A DNA stretch of 24,713 nucleotides, taken from NCBI GenBank assembly GCA_943914815.1, contig CALUDL010000021.1, forward strand, positions 1 through 24,713, written 5' to 3'. Each line of letters begins with the position of its first letter. Within the stretch, counting starts at the first letter, position 1. The notes beneath the pieces were generated by a model, which worked only from the letters and a program-made list of their open reading frames with translations, was not told where the DNA came from and ran no database searches. Shown here one piece after another: positions 14,947 to 22,476 of this stretch. The position numbers and the translations under genes were made by a program. This stretch comes from an uncultured Brevibacterium sp. (GTDB lineage: Bacteria; Actinomycetota; Actinomycetes; Actinomycetales; Brevibacteriaceae).

Positions 14947-15888
14947 TTAGCCCGTTGAGCTTGCCCTTGTTGGCTTCGCGACGTAGCGCACGAATGCGTC
15001 GAGGTCGAGAATCCCCCAGCCGAAGATGCACTCAGTCATGTAGGCGACACAGTTGCGTCGCTGGAGGTCACCGTTTCCGAACGGGTCGCCGTACTCGATG
15101 CGCTTGAGGCCGATGTCGAGGGCACGACCGAAGCGCAGTGCGGTCCAGTCACCGCCGAAGCCGCGGATGTTAGTGTCCTTGGATTCGTCGACCTGCCCAG
15201 AGACACTGCGCGAGACGCGCACAGACTGGCCGGCGTAGTTGGTCACCGTTCCGCCCATTGGGATGTCGGGGTTGATGCGGCGTCCCTCTTTGTCTCGGGC
15301 GTTTGCGAGCTGGCCGACAAGGCGTGGGTCAAAGGCGAAGCCGGTAAACCCAAGTGGTTTGTCTGCGCCGACGACCAGGTTGTAGCCGTCCCACAGTTCC
15401 TCGTCGACCTTGTCAGCCTTGCCGGTGAGCACAACCTCGTTTTTGGTTTGCGCCAGGAAATCCGGGCTGCCCGATAGGGGCTTACCGTCGGAGGCTTGAC
15501 GACCATGAAGCGCTGCCAGGTCAATCTGGCGGGCGAGAGCCTCCGCAAGCTCTTCCTGCATCATGTCCATGACCCCCGCGGGGTTCTTCTGGATGGTCTC
15601 CATCGTGAACTCGAGGCCAACAACCGCCTTAATCGGCTTGATGTTCTTCGCCCCGACTTCCAACTCGGAGTCGACCTTGTTCTGCCCCTCACCAATGATG
15701 GATGCTGCAGGGCGCTTCGTGAGCACCGGGACGAGGTTGTCTCCGAGCACCACCGGGTGAGCCTTCGCCAACGAGGGCACGATCGCCTCAGCGGTAGCTT
15801 CCTTCCAAATCTCTTTTGCAACCGTCCTCGGCAGCAGGGACTGTCCCCCATCGCCACCCAGGAGGGTCTTTTCAGTCAAGGTAGCCAT
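14947..15888 (-). CDS. Major capsid protein, HK97 fold
   Basis: 313 residues from ATG at 15888, with AGGAAGG upstream. The layout is typical of HK97-like capsid subunits. A flexible N-terminus to about 35 is followed by a P-domain-like part (AASIIGEGQNK near 61-71) and a helix EELAEALARQIDLAALHG near 112-129. A beta-rich A-domain with GMxx-like turns (PMGGTVTNYAGQSVRVSRSV) comes next, and the C-terminus ends DLDAFVRYV. It follows the scaffold gene and precedes the connectors. No protease gene is visible between portal and capsid, so maturation may be protease-free or use the minor head protein. Confidence 0.9.
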   Translation of the reverse strand: MATLTEKTLLGGDGGQSLLPRTVAKEIWKEATAEAIVPSLAKAHPVVLGDNLVPVLTKRPAASIIGEGQNKVDSELEVGAKNIKPIKAVVGLEFTMETIQKNPAGVMDMMQEELAEALARQIDLAALHGRQASDGKPLSGSPDFLAQTKNEVVLTGKADKVDEELWDGYNLVVGADKPLGFTGFAFDPRLVGQLANARDKEGRRINPDIPMGGTVTNYAGQSVRVSRSVSGQVDESKDTNIRGFGGDWTALRFGRALDIGLKRIEYGDPFGNGDLQRRNCVAYMTECIFGWGILDLDAFVRYVAKPTRASSTG

Positions 15889-15920
15889 AGAGCATTACCT
15901 TCCTTTCTTGTCGTTGTTGT

Positions 15921-16415
15921 CTACACCCCGAGAATCTGCCGAGCAATCGCATCGCGATCCGGCACGTCACTGTCGTTGCCTACCGCGTTGGAGACCGGCA
16001 TCGGCTTCTTCTCAGGGCTCTGTTTCTTCGCCCACGCAACCAACGCCTGCGCTGCAGACGTCAACGCTTCTTCATCACCTTGAGCAGGCAACAAATCGAC
16101 AGGCACCCCATTAGCGGCTGCGACTTGCGCCCGAACTGCTTGCGTCTTTGCCGCCGCAGCATCAGCTTCTAACTCAGCGATACGCTCGTGTGCTTTCTCA
16201 AGGTCCGTCTTCTTCGACTCCTCAAGCTCACGCATCTTCTGCGCCAGAGGCTCAAGCTCTTTCGCCTGATTGCGGTACTTCGCCGCCTCCTTACGCAGCT
16301 TCTCCACGTAGGCACGGTCAAAGGTGTCCTGCTGCTGGTCACTGGCCTGGTCTGCAGGCACAGTGTCATCTGCGGTGGTCTGCTCTTCGGTAGTTGTTGG
16401 TTGGTTGTCTTCCAT
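15921..16415 (-). CDS. Scaffolding protein
   Basis: 164 residues from ATG with AGGAGGAAC upstream. The N-terminal 30 residues are low-complexity, rich in T, D, E and Q. Residues about 34-98 are a long charged heptad coil (ESKKTDLEKAHERIAELEAD), and the C-terminus ends in a helix. This is the composition of siphophage scaffolds, which template the procapsid and then leave. The gene lies just upstream of the major capsid gene. The ribosome binding site follows a terminator hairpin, so expression needs read-through or an unseen promoter. Confidence 0.85.
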   Translation of the reverse strand: MEDNQPTTTEEQTTADDTVPADQASDQQQDTFDRAYVEKLRKEAAKYRNQAKELEPLAQKMRELEESKKTDLEKAHERIAELEADAAAAKTQAVRAQVAAANGVPVDLLPAQGDEEALTSAAQALVAWAKKQSPEKKPMPVSNAVGNDSDVPDRDAIARQILGV

Positions 16416-16453
16416 GAATGTTCCTCCTGGGAATCAAGAAATGGGCATAGAAA

Positions 16454-16490
16454 AACCCCAACCCGCCCACCAGGGGCAATGATTGGGGTT
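16454..16490 (-). terminator. Terminator before the scaffold gene
   Basis: On the minus strand AACCCCAA and TTGGGGTT pair across a 21-nt loop and are followed by TTTCTAT. It closes the small accessory island before the scaffold and capsid genes. Leftward transcription from the portal region would be reduced here unless antiterminated. Confidence 0.7.
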
Positions 16491-16535
16491 TCGTGCGCTC
16501 CCCCGCCTCGAACGGGGTGTGGCTGCCAGCAGCGC

Positions 16536-16541
16536 TAAAAT
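16536..16541 (+). promoter_or_regulatory. Possible -10 element for the plus-strand small gene
   Basis: TAAAAT lies 27 bp before the ATG of the 61-residue plus-strand ORF and resembles a sigma-A -10 box. No clear -35 element is visible at the usual distance, so this is a weak call. It gains some support from the very strong ribosome binding site downstream. Confidence 0.3.
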
Positions 16542-16567
16542 CGCACCTCACAAGAAAGGAGGTGACC

Positions 16568-16753
16568 ATGGACCTGTATTACGCCGGATCTGAAACGATG
16601 ATCGAGCTAGCCGATACCGAACGCACCCGCAAAGTTAGAAAGACTATTTCCAGCGGGGTCTATCCAGGACTCGTAGCTCTCGATGGAGTCTCCAGGACAA
16701 TCACAGACAATCTGTCTGAATCGGTCCCCTTCCTCATCTTCGATAAGGGCTAG
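16568..16753 (+). CDS. Small hypothetical protein on the opposite strand
   Basis: 61 residues from the ATG at 16568, preceded by GAAAGGAGGTGACC, an almost perfect ribosome binding site; the longer open frame to 16493 lacks one. It is the only supportable plus-strand gene in this late arm. The sequence begins MDLYYAGSETMIELAD, with a basic stretch RTRKVRK and a hydrophobic C-terminal end FLIFDKG. No family is recognised. It is convergent with, and overlaps by about 20 nt at the 3' end, the small minus-strand gene next to it. The independent orientation fits a lysogenic-conversion cargo gene. A toxin-antitoxin or immunity-related role cannot be excluded. Confidence 0.5.
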   Translation: MDLYYAGSETMIELADTERTRKVRKTISSGVYPGLVALDGVSRTITDNLSESVPFLIFDKG

Positions 16754-16940
16754 CTGCCGCAACGTTTGTCTCGTGAACATACTTTAAGCCTTCAGCGATA
16801 GCGTTCACGAGACGAACCGGAATCCGCACAAAATCCGGATACTCACCCGGACGTATGACGCTGACTACAACGCTTTCCTCGTCCTGCGCAATGGAAAAAC
16901 AATTTCCCATAACAGCTACCTTCTCAGTCTTCATCGGCAC
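16734..16940 (-). CDS. Small hypothetical protein, accessory island
   Basis: 68 residues from the GTG at 16940, which has AGGAGG 6 nt upstream; the ATG at 16934 is the alternative, with 12-nt spacing. The protein looks beta-rich at first (KTEKVAVMGNCFSIAQDEE, SVVVSVIRPGEYPDFVRIP), then has a helix LVNAIAEGLKYVHE. No family is recognised. It lies between a terminator (16971-16993) and another (16454-16490), so it may have its own transcript. It might belong to the toxin/immunity module on its right, for example as a second immunity or regulatory protein, but nothing in the sequence proves this. Confidence 0.55.
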   Translation of the reverse strand: MPMKTEKVAVMGNCFSIAQDEESVVVSVIRPGEYPDFVRIPVRLVNAIAEGLKYVHETNVAAASPYRR

Positions 16941-16970
16941 AACGATCCTCCTGTCTTATTCCATAACAAA

Positions 16971-16993
16971 AGCCGCCACTCACAGTGACGGCT
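16971..16993 (-). terminator. Terminator after the immunity gene candidate
   Basis: On the minus strand AGCCGTCAC-TGTGA-GTGGCGGCT forms a stem, with a single mismatch, and is followed by TTTTGTT. It directly follows the acidic small gene at 17011, so it seals off the portal, toxin and immunity transcript from the genes to the left. Confidence 0.65.
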
Positions 16994-17010
16994 ACAACTA
17001 GTTACGCGCT

Positions 17011-17301
17011 TTACTCTTCGGCGAAGCAATCCCACGGAGCACCAACCATATCGGCAAGTTCAATATCCGATTCATCTCCCGAAACCAGCTTAATGTTCTG
17101 ACGAATCACCGCTACAAGCGCATCGAGCTCATCTTTTCGCTCCGGGTCCCCTATGTCGTTCAAGTACCAAATAAGACCGTCCGCGATTTCTCCTGCCCGA
17201 TAGTTTTTGATCACCTCGGGCGGTAACTTTGGCCCATGCTCGACAACATAATCAAACAGCTCCAAGTCACTTCCAAACTGCGGGATCGGCATAATATTCA
17301 T
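17011..17301 (-). CDS. Putative immunity protein for the MuF-EndoU toxin
   Basis: 96 residues. ATG at 17301 overlaps the toxin's TGA as ATGA; a second in-frame ATG at 17292 has better spacing from GAAGGG and would give 93 residues. The protein is strikingly acidic (21 Asp/Glu against 7 Lys/Arg), predicted helical, with no membrane segment or export signal. Small acidic proteins encoded directly downstream of polymorphic toxins usually bind and neutralise the basic nuclease domain; that is the reason for the call. The family is not recognised as a known Imm domain. A terminator ends the transcript right after it. Function is inferred from context and charge. Confidence 0.65.
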   Translation of the reverse strand: MNIMPIPQFGSDLELFDYVVEHGPKLPPEVIKNYRAGEIADGLIWYLNDIGDPERKDELDALVAVIRQNIKLVSGDESDIELADMVGAPWDCFAEE

Positions 17302-18560
17302 CCCTTCAACGGATAGGCGCGGGCCTGCACTGGCACACCATCAATAATATCGAATAGCGCCCTCACTTTCTGACCCCGATTCGTAAACTCAGCGCTCACA
17401 CTGTAGTCGTACATGGGATGCCATTCGTTTTTGTCTCGATCCCTAAATAGCCCTGGCTTCGACCTAGTAACGTTCACCTCTCCTTGTTCAAGCGTGTCAC
17501 GAACTGCGTTCACGATCTGTTGATCGGACCAGTCGGCTGGAAACTTCGTACCAGCTAACGTACTACCCGCCCTGTGCCCAAACCGATTATCCAACGAATA
17601 ATCCCCCGGCCTGCGGTGCCTAACCCTTTGCCGCTTCCGCCCCCACGGTGGTGCGGTAGTCCACCCATACAACACATGCCCCGGAACCTGATGCAACGAA
17701 GGCAACGGCACATCCAACGTCTCACCCGACGGCAGCGTCACCGTTCTCACCGGCTCACCCCGATATTTCGGTATCTCAACCCCAGAAATCGACGGAAACA
17801 CCACCTTTGACTGCAACACCTTCGAACGACGATCAAGATGATTCTTCCAATCCCGATGCATCTCCGCCTGATCAACCGAGTTCGTTGTAGCCTCCTGCCA
17901 CGCCGCTTCTAACTCACGATTCACACTCGGCAACGGTGCAGAATCACTGACCTCCATACCGATACACCGACAATGATCATGAAACCTCGTCGCGCGCGTC
18001 ATCCCAACACTGTCCTTGCTATACACCGCACCACGCGACGCAAGCATCAAACACCAGTTACAAGCCCCAGGATTTGGAACACGCGCAAACTTCATACCAT
18101 CTGCAATATTCGATGCAATCGTCTGCCTCGCAGGGCGCAACACCACACGGTTGAGTGCACCAGAGAGTTTCTGAAACGTCTTGTCATGGAACACGTCCAC
18201 ATCGTCCGTTGCCCCATCTGCAATGAAACGCTTCCAATCGGCTTGGCTGACTCTACTGGCTGCACGATACGCAGCAACAGCTTCTTGGTACTCCACGGGT
18301 GCAGCAACATCCGGGTACGCCAAACCAGCAAGCGTTTCGTCTAACCCACGCTGCAGAAACAAATAGTCAGCCGCCGCATGCGCCGCCTGCTCCCCATACG
18401 CCTGCGCAATAGCAGTAAATGGCTCCTCCAACAGCTCTCGGCGGCGAAAAAACGGGGTGCCCTCCGTCGCATCCCACCACGCCGCGAAATCCTGCAACGC
18501 AAGCTTTTCCAACCCGTCAAGCGTGCCAGCATAGTCACGGCGTATCTGCAGATAGTCCAC
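17298..18560 (-). CDS. MuF/VG15-like minor head protein with C-terminal EndoU-like toxin domain
   Basis: 420 residues from the GTG at 18560, which has GGGGAGG ahead; the longer TTG start at 18575 lacks a binding site. It overlaps the portal stop by 26 nt. Residues about 1-215 are a minor head domain: a helical N-terminus, then CNWC (167-170) and HDHCRC (194-199), the Cys/His set of VG15-like proteins. Residues about 220-290 form a linker. From about 295 the pattern is that of bacterial EndoU nucleases: HVLYG with H295, a basic loop, FGHRAGS with H329, GTKFPADWS with K339 and W344, a helix QQIVNAVRDTL, and a closing ARAYP. EndoU enzymes cut RNA. Capsid residence suggests delivery or internal packaging with DNA. 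The immunity candidate follows directly. The EndoU call is by motif order only. Confidence 0.8.
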   Translation of the reverse strand: MDYLQIRRDYAGTLDGLEKLALQDFAAWWDATEGTPFFRRRELLEEPFTAIAQAYGEQAAHAAADYLFLQRGLDETLAGLAYPDVAAPVEYQEAVAAYRAASRVSQADWKRFIADGATDDVDVFHDKTFQKLSGALNRVVLRPARQTIASNIADGMKFARVPNPGACNWCLMLASRGAVYSKDSVGMTRATRFHDHCRCIGMEVSDSAPLPSVNRELEAAWQEATTNSVDQAEMHRDWKNHLDRRSKVLQSKVVFPSISGVEIPKYRGEPVRTVTLPSGETLDVPLPSLHQVPGHVLYGWTTAPPWGRKRQRVRHRRPGDYSLDNRFGHRAGSTLAGTKFPADWSDQQIVNAVRDTLEQGEVNVTRSKPGLFRDRDKNEWHPMYDYSVSAEFTNRGQKVRALFDIIDGVPVQARAYPLKG

Positions 18561-19944
18561 CCGGCACCTCCCCAATCACAGCGTCATTGGTGTTGATCAC
18601 TTCTTGGTTTCGACCCGGCGCGCTCATCAATGCTGCACGTTGCGCTGCCCGCTGGGTTGCAACTTCCTGCGCCATGATGCGTTGTTCCTCCGGGGTGTAG
18701 CCCAGCCTGTCCCACACCACTCGCGAGTTCGGCGGAGCGATACCAACCTGGACTTGTTTGACCATCGCGTCAGTCGTTGCCGCGACCGTTGGTGTTGCAG
18801 GATTGCCCCACCGCGTACCGCCCGGCGCGACGTCACTGACTGGTCGGCCGTCGCGTCCCGCGATGATGAGTCCGGCGACTTGTGCCCAGGAGCGTCCGAA
18901 TGATTTCTGTCGGCGCTCAGCACGTTTGACCAGGCGTGCTTCCATTGCTCGGATTGCGTCAGCAGAGGTTGCTTGATCACCTCGCAGGCCGAAGTAGTGG
19001 CTTGGGAGTCCGGCTTCGGCGGCGGCGAGTTGTGCAAGTCCCTCGATTTGTTCGAGGAATGGGCCCGCTGGTTGTGGTGAGAACTCGTCGAGTTTTGGTT
19101 CGCGTTCGGTCTCTTCGACTTTGCCGGTGGTCCAAATCTGGCCTGTGAGGATCTGCCACGGTGTCCTTGGTGACCCATCTGGGCCAACGAAGTCACCCAT
19201 GTCCAGACCGATCGCATAGCGTTGGGGCACGGAGAAGAACTCGCGATTGACGTCCATGGAAATCAAAGTGCGCACTGCAGCGTCGGTGTAGCGCCGCAGT
19301 GAGGCGGTGATGTCCGATTTCCCGCCGCGCGCACCCGTGCGTGCCCGGTTGATGAATGGAACAAGTGGCACCGCACCGAGCAAGTGGTACTGGCGGTCAA
19401 CAACTGACCATGGTGCTGCGTAGTTGCGCTCGATGGTGATGACCTGGTCCGGTAGCCACAGTTCAGCCACTGTGTGCTCTTGCTTGCTCTCAGTAATGGT
19501 CAAGGCCGCGTCGAAGCGTCGTGTACGCCCGTTCAGCAGACCCGTGGTGGTCTTCGCATCGTGGCCTCGAACCAACTGTGCTGGCTCGCCGTCACGACCA
19601 GCAGTCACGGAGACAAACCCGATGCCGTAGATCATGGCATCGAGGTGTACTTGGCTTGATTCCTCGTCAAGAGCATTCGCGTCGAACACTTCGAGCAGGG
19701 ACTCGTCAGTAAACCCAAGGAAGTCAAGGCGTTCCTCCATCACATCAACGGCAGTGCCCGCCCACCCGCACACAGTTTGCAGCATGCGTTGAATGTGTTC
19801 AGGCGTCGAGATGTTGAGCAGCTTCGCAGCAAAGGAACCATCGTAGTAAGCCTCATGCACCCGGTTAGGGTGTGCGTGCTTGGTCAACTTGTTTTCAAGG
19901 AGCTTTATGAGCTTGCGTTCATCGTGGGACAGGCCCATCACCAT
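18535..19944 (-). CDS. Portal protein, SPP1 gp6-like
   Basis: 469 residues from ATG at 19944, with AAGGTGA 4 nt upstream, overlapping the large terminase stop. It shows an N-terminal helical region, a beta-rich wing, a stem segment (about 220-330) with TDAAVRTLISMDVNREFF and PQRYAIG, and long C-terminal helices rich in Glu, Arg and Gln. This fits the SPP1 gp6-like portal family, a dodecameric ring at one capsid vertex through which DNA is packaged. Order terminase, portal, minor head protein, scaffold, capsid is canonical. Confidence 0.9.
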   Translation of the reverse strand: MVMGLSHDERKLIKLLENKLTKHAHPNRVHEAYYDGSFAAKLLNISTPEHIQRMLQTVCGWAGTAVDVMEERLDFLGFTDESLLEVFDANALDEESSQVHLDAMIYGIGFVSVTAGRDGEPAQLVRGHDAKTTTGLLNGRTRRFDAALTITESKQEHTVAELWLPDQVITIERNYAAPWSVVDRQYHLLGAVPLVPFINRARTGARGGKSDITASLRRYTDAAVRTLISMDVNREFFSVPQRYAIGLDMGDFVGPDGSPRTPWQILTGQIWTTGKVEETEREPKLDEFSPQPAGPFLEQIEGLAQLAAAEAGLPSHYFGLRGDQATSADAIRAMEARLVKRAERRQKSFGRSWAQVAGLIIAGRDGRPVSDVAPGGTRWGNPATPTVAATTDAMVKQVQVGIAPPNSRVVWDRLGYTPEEQRIMAQEVATQRAAQRAALMSAPGRNQEVINTNDAVIGEVPGGLSADTP

Positions 19945-21392
19945 ACGATCACCTTCCGTTCCGCTCGCTTCGGCGTTACAGGGCGCTTCGCTCGCCCATA
20001 CGTCCTACCTGTCAGCGCCATCGTCGCCGCGACAAGCGGGGTAATATCCGCATCCTCATTCGACCTGTTCCACGCCCAAGCGTCACCAAGCTTGCGCTTG
20101 CGCGCTGCTGCCGCCGCCAAATTCAGCGATGCCTGGTCAAGATGGCGCAAATCATGCGACATCACCGCGTCGAACAGCTGACCCGCAGCCGCGGCCATGA
20201 TGTTGGAACCGATACGCGAAACCTTGATGCCCTCGGCCTCCAACGGCTCAATCAACGAACCCGCAGGCGAAAGCACATCAATGAGCACAGCGCGTGCTGG
20301 CTGCTTCTCCAAAATGGCGTTCAGGCGAGGCACCAACCAGTTCGGCGTACCACGACGATTCTCAATGACATCGAGCCACGGACGGCCCTCCACTGTCAGA
20401 CCACAGGCTGCAATCGACGCAGCATCACGTCCCGGCGCGATGTCAATACCGATAGCGACAGGTTGCCCATCGTCGCGGATGTTGGCGTCGGCGCATGCCT
20501 GCCAGTCCTCAAGCGGCAACACACGGGCAGTGCGTTCCTGTTCCCATAATCCGAGACGTTCCCGGCGAAACGTCGCATCGTCCATCGCCACGCGCTCCGC
20601 ACGAACAGCATCAATCGTGATGCGCTTGCCTAACGCCGGATTCGCCTTAAACCACAATGCTTCATCATCCGGATCAATATCCAACTCACCCGGCTTTGAA
20701 ACAGCCGACCACTCCGCCCAAAACAAAGACGGATCAGAACCATCATGGCCCGAATCATGCAAGCGTCGAAACACCTCCCCATGCGCATCAGTAGGAGCAG
20801 GAGGAGTACCAGTCACAATCTGCTGTGGTTCTGACGACGCCGAAACAGTCGGCAACAACGCCGCGAGCCCCTCTTCCGACAACTCCTGCGCCTCATCCAT
20901 CACCAGCGTGTCCACAGAAAACCCGCGCCCCGAAGACTTCGACCTAGCAATAAACTCGCACGAAGCCCCATTCGTCAGAAAAATCGCTTCCTGACCATTC
21001 ACACGCCTAATCTGCTTAACCATCTGACCAAGTGCAGGCTGCGACTCAAAAAACTCAAGCAAACGAAGAAACGCCTTACGCCCGGTCTTCACCTCATGGG
21101 CTGTATGCAAAATACGACGCCCCAACAGCACCATCTGCCCAAGCTCCAGTATCTCAATCGCACCATTCTTACCATTCTGGCGAGGCACTGACACCGCAAC
21201 GATTCGCGACACAAGTTCACCAGCCGCACCACGAGCCAACGCAGCCGTAACGATGCCTTCCTGCCATGGATCGGCAACCAAGCCGAACGCAGCTGCCAGG
21301 TCTAGTGAATCCTCCGCATCAGCCAGATCATGGAACTGCTTGCGCGGCTTCGCTAAAAACGATGGATCTTGGCAACCAATCAACGCGCCCAT
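19938..21392 (-). CDS. Terminase large subunit
   Basis: 484 residues from ATG at 21392, with AAAGGAGG 8 nt upstream. The ATPase domain has a variant Walker A at 69-76 (VPRQNGKN) and Walker B with catalytic Glu at 162-167 (DTLVMDEAQE, D166/E167). The nuclease domain starts near 313 with GIDIAPGRD, where D317 is a metal-binding candidate. The protein powers DNA packaging and cuts the concatemer. It lies after the small-terminase candidate and before the portal, with the stop overlapping the portal start. Confidence 0.95.
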   Translation of the reverse strand: MGALIGCQDPSFLAKPRKQFHDLADAEDSLDLAAAFGLVADPWQEGIVTAALARGAAGELVSRIVAVSVPRQNGKNGAIEILELGQMVLLGRRILHTAHEVKTGRKAFLRLLEFFESQPALGQMVKQIRRVNGQEAIFLTNGASCEFIARSKSSGRGFSVDTLVMDEAQELSEEGLAALLPTVSASSEPQQIVTGTPPAPTDAHGEVFRRLHDSGHDGSDPSLFWAEWSAVSKPGELDIDPDDEALWFKANPALGKRITIDAVRAERVAMDDATFRRERLGLWEQERTARVLPLEDWQACADANIRDDGQPVAIGIDIAPGRDAASIAACGLTVEGRPWLDVIENRRGTPNWLVPRLNAILEKQPARAVLIDVLSPAGSLIEPLEAEGIKVSRIGSNIMAAAAGQLFDAVMSHDLRHLDQASLNLAAAAARKRKLGDAWAWNRSNEDADITPLVAATMALTGRTYGRAKRPVTPKRAERKVIVW

Positions 21393-21395
21393 TCG

Positions 21396-21794
21396 TTACG
21401 CCTCCTTTGCTGTTCGCCGCTTCCTTCGCGACATCAACTCGTCAAGAGCTTCATTGCTTACTAGTTGCTGCTGCGACTCAAGCTTTGAAACTGCCTCCAC
21501 GAGCCTCGCGGACAATGTCGCAACAGTCTTTTGGTCATCGCACGCATCAATCTCCCGCGCCAGGCGCATGCTCAACGCCCCATAAATACGGGCAGGTTCC
21601 CCCGCCTCCACCGCAGGAGACACCGCAGGCATAGTCTCGCGGTCCCGCGCTTCCTGTTCTCGCGCTTCCTTCGCCGCCTTCGGGCTCGGTGCATACAAGT
21701 CAGGGTGGCGTTGTGCACGCTTACGGCATGTTTCTCCGCAGTACCGTGTCTTCCGTCCCGTCAGCTTCACGTGGCATACAACACAAAAGAGCAT
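21396..21794 (-). CDS. Probable small terminase subunit, zinc-finger type
   Basis: 132 residues from ATG at 21794, with AAAGGAGG 4 nt upstream; the longer open frame to 21902 has no binding site. The N-terminus carries C4-x2-C7, C19-x3-C23, a small zinc finger with basic surroundings. A low-complexity middle and then helices rich in Arg, Lys and Glu follow (LSARLVEAVSKLESQQQL). Position between the HNH endonuclease and the large terminase supports a DNA-recognition role in packaging. No standard small-terminase HTH is recognised, so the call is by synteny plus DNA-binding features. Confidence 0.68.
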   Translation of the reverse strand: MLFCVVCHVKLTGRKTRYCGETCRKRAQRHPDLYAPSPKAAKEAREQEARDRETMPAVSPAVEAGEPARIYGALSMRLAREIDACDDQKTVATLSARLVEAVSKLESQQQLVSNEALDELMSRRKRRTAKEA

Positions 21795-21920
21795 CGGCCC
21801 TCCTTTCCCCCACCTGTCCCGCACTGTCCCTGGCACCGGGGGAGGTATCGCAGCAACGCAGCCCCTTTCGCGAGCTGGGGTTATGGGGGGTGCCCTCCCC
21901 ATCCCATCTTTTCTAGACCT
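21795..21920. other. Non-coding stretch between HNH and small terminase, candidate packaging site
   Basis: No gene is supportable in this 126-bp gap. It is GC-rich with runs of G on the minus strand (GGGGAGGGCACCCCCC) and repeated GGGACAG/GGACAGG motifs. In phages with an HNH endonuclease beside the terminase the cos site often lies in or near such a gap. This is a positional guess only. Confidence 0.3.
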
Positions 21921-22193
21921 TTACCATTCCCGCGTATGTTTCCGCTTCGTTCCTGCTCGTCTGAACCCTTTTGCGCCGGCAGACTTGTTGCACCCAAGGT
22001 GCATCGGCTGCAGCGGGCCGTGATTGTGTCCTCCGGCAGCAATCGGGGTGATGTGGTCGGCCGATGGGCTCATTGGGTGTGGGGCTTTGAAGCGTTTGTC
22101 GATGGGAAGGTTGCACCATGCGCAGATGAGGTCGTCTCCGGCGAGGGTGCGGGCTCGTAGTCGGCGGTAGACGGTGTCTCCGGTGCGTGACAT
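21921..22193 (-). CDS. HNH endonuclease
   Basis: 90 residues from ATG with AAAAGGAGG upstream. The HNH core is complete: C24-x2-C27, then ADHITP (D46-H47), GGHNHGPLQ with N57, and HLGCNKSAG (H65, C68, N69). HNH proteins next to the terminase genes are required for packaging termini in several cos phages, nicking DNA together with the large terminase. The gene is first in the packaging operon, directly after a promoter and leader hairpin. Confidence 0.92.
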   Translation of the reverse strand: MSRTGDTVYRRLRARTLAGDDLICAWCNLPIDKRFKAPHPMSPSADHITPIAAGGHNHGPLQPMHLGCNKSAGAKGFRRAGTKRKHTREW

Positions 22194-22223
22194 TGTTGCT
22201 ACCTCCTTTTGGGCGTGAGTAAA

Positions 22224-22251
22224 CCCCCTGACCGGAAAAATCGGCAGGGGG
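22224..22251 (-). other. Leader hairpin before HNH gene
   Basis: CCCCCTG and CAGGGGG pair, with an inner CCG/CGG extension, around a loop of A's (T's on the minus strand). It lies between the promoter and the HNH ribosome binding site. Downstream on the minus strand is only TTT, so it may act as an attenuator or as a stop for transcription from the upstream cassette. Confidence 0.45.
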
Positions 22252-22264
22252 TGTCGTCGCGTCG

Positions 22265-22293
22265 ATTATATCACAAGGCGTGACAACGATGAA
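22265..22293 (-). promoter_or_regulatory. Candidate late promoter with extended -10
   Basis: On the minus strand the -10 is TATAAT (22265-22270) preceded by TGA, an extended -10 TGn. The -35 at 17-bp spacing is TTCATC, a weak match; a TTGTCA lies closer. The position is right for driving HNH and terminase, and perhaps the whole late operon. Confidence 0.6.
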
Positions 22294-22366
22294 TGAAAGG
22301 ACCTGGCGCCCCAATCTCATCCAGATAAACAAACAGCATCGAGTGAACCTTTTCGCACAAAGAGCA

Positions 22367-22395
22367 CGAGGGCCCTCGTTTAAACGGGGCCCTCG
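22367..22395. terminator. GC-rich perfect inverted repeat after the helicase cassette
   Basis: CGAGGGCCC (22367-22375) and GGGCCCTCG (22387-22395) form a 9-bp perfect stem around an 11-nt loop. On the minus strand CTCTTTGTG follows. It lies about 80 bp beyond the last gene of the helicase cassette. It is probably that cassette's terminator, though the T tract is weak. Between 22294 and 22476 nothing else is supportable. Confidence 0.45.
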
Positions 22396-22476
22396 GAGTT
22401 GTTGCCCGGGGTATTCTTGCCTTTCGGCTCAACGCCTGGCTTACGTGTTTAAACGTACAAGCGCGCGCTCTTCTTT

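Noticed and set aside
20197..20994. 265-residue plus-strand open frame opposite the large terminase
   Set aside because: Antisense shadow of a gene with clear Walker and nuclease motifs; Ser/Pro/Arg-rich.
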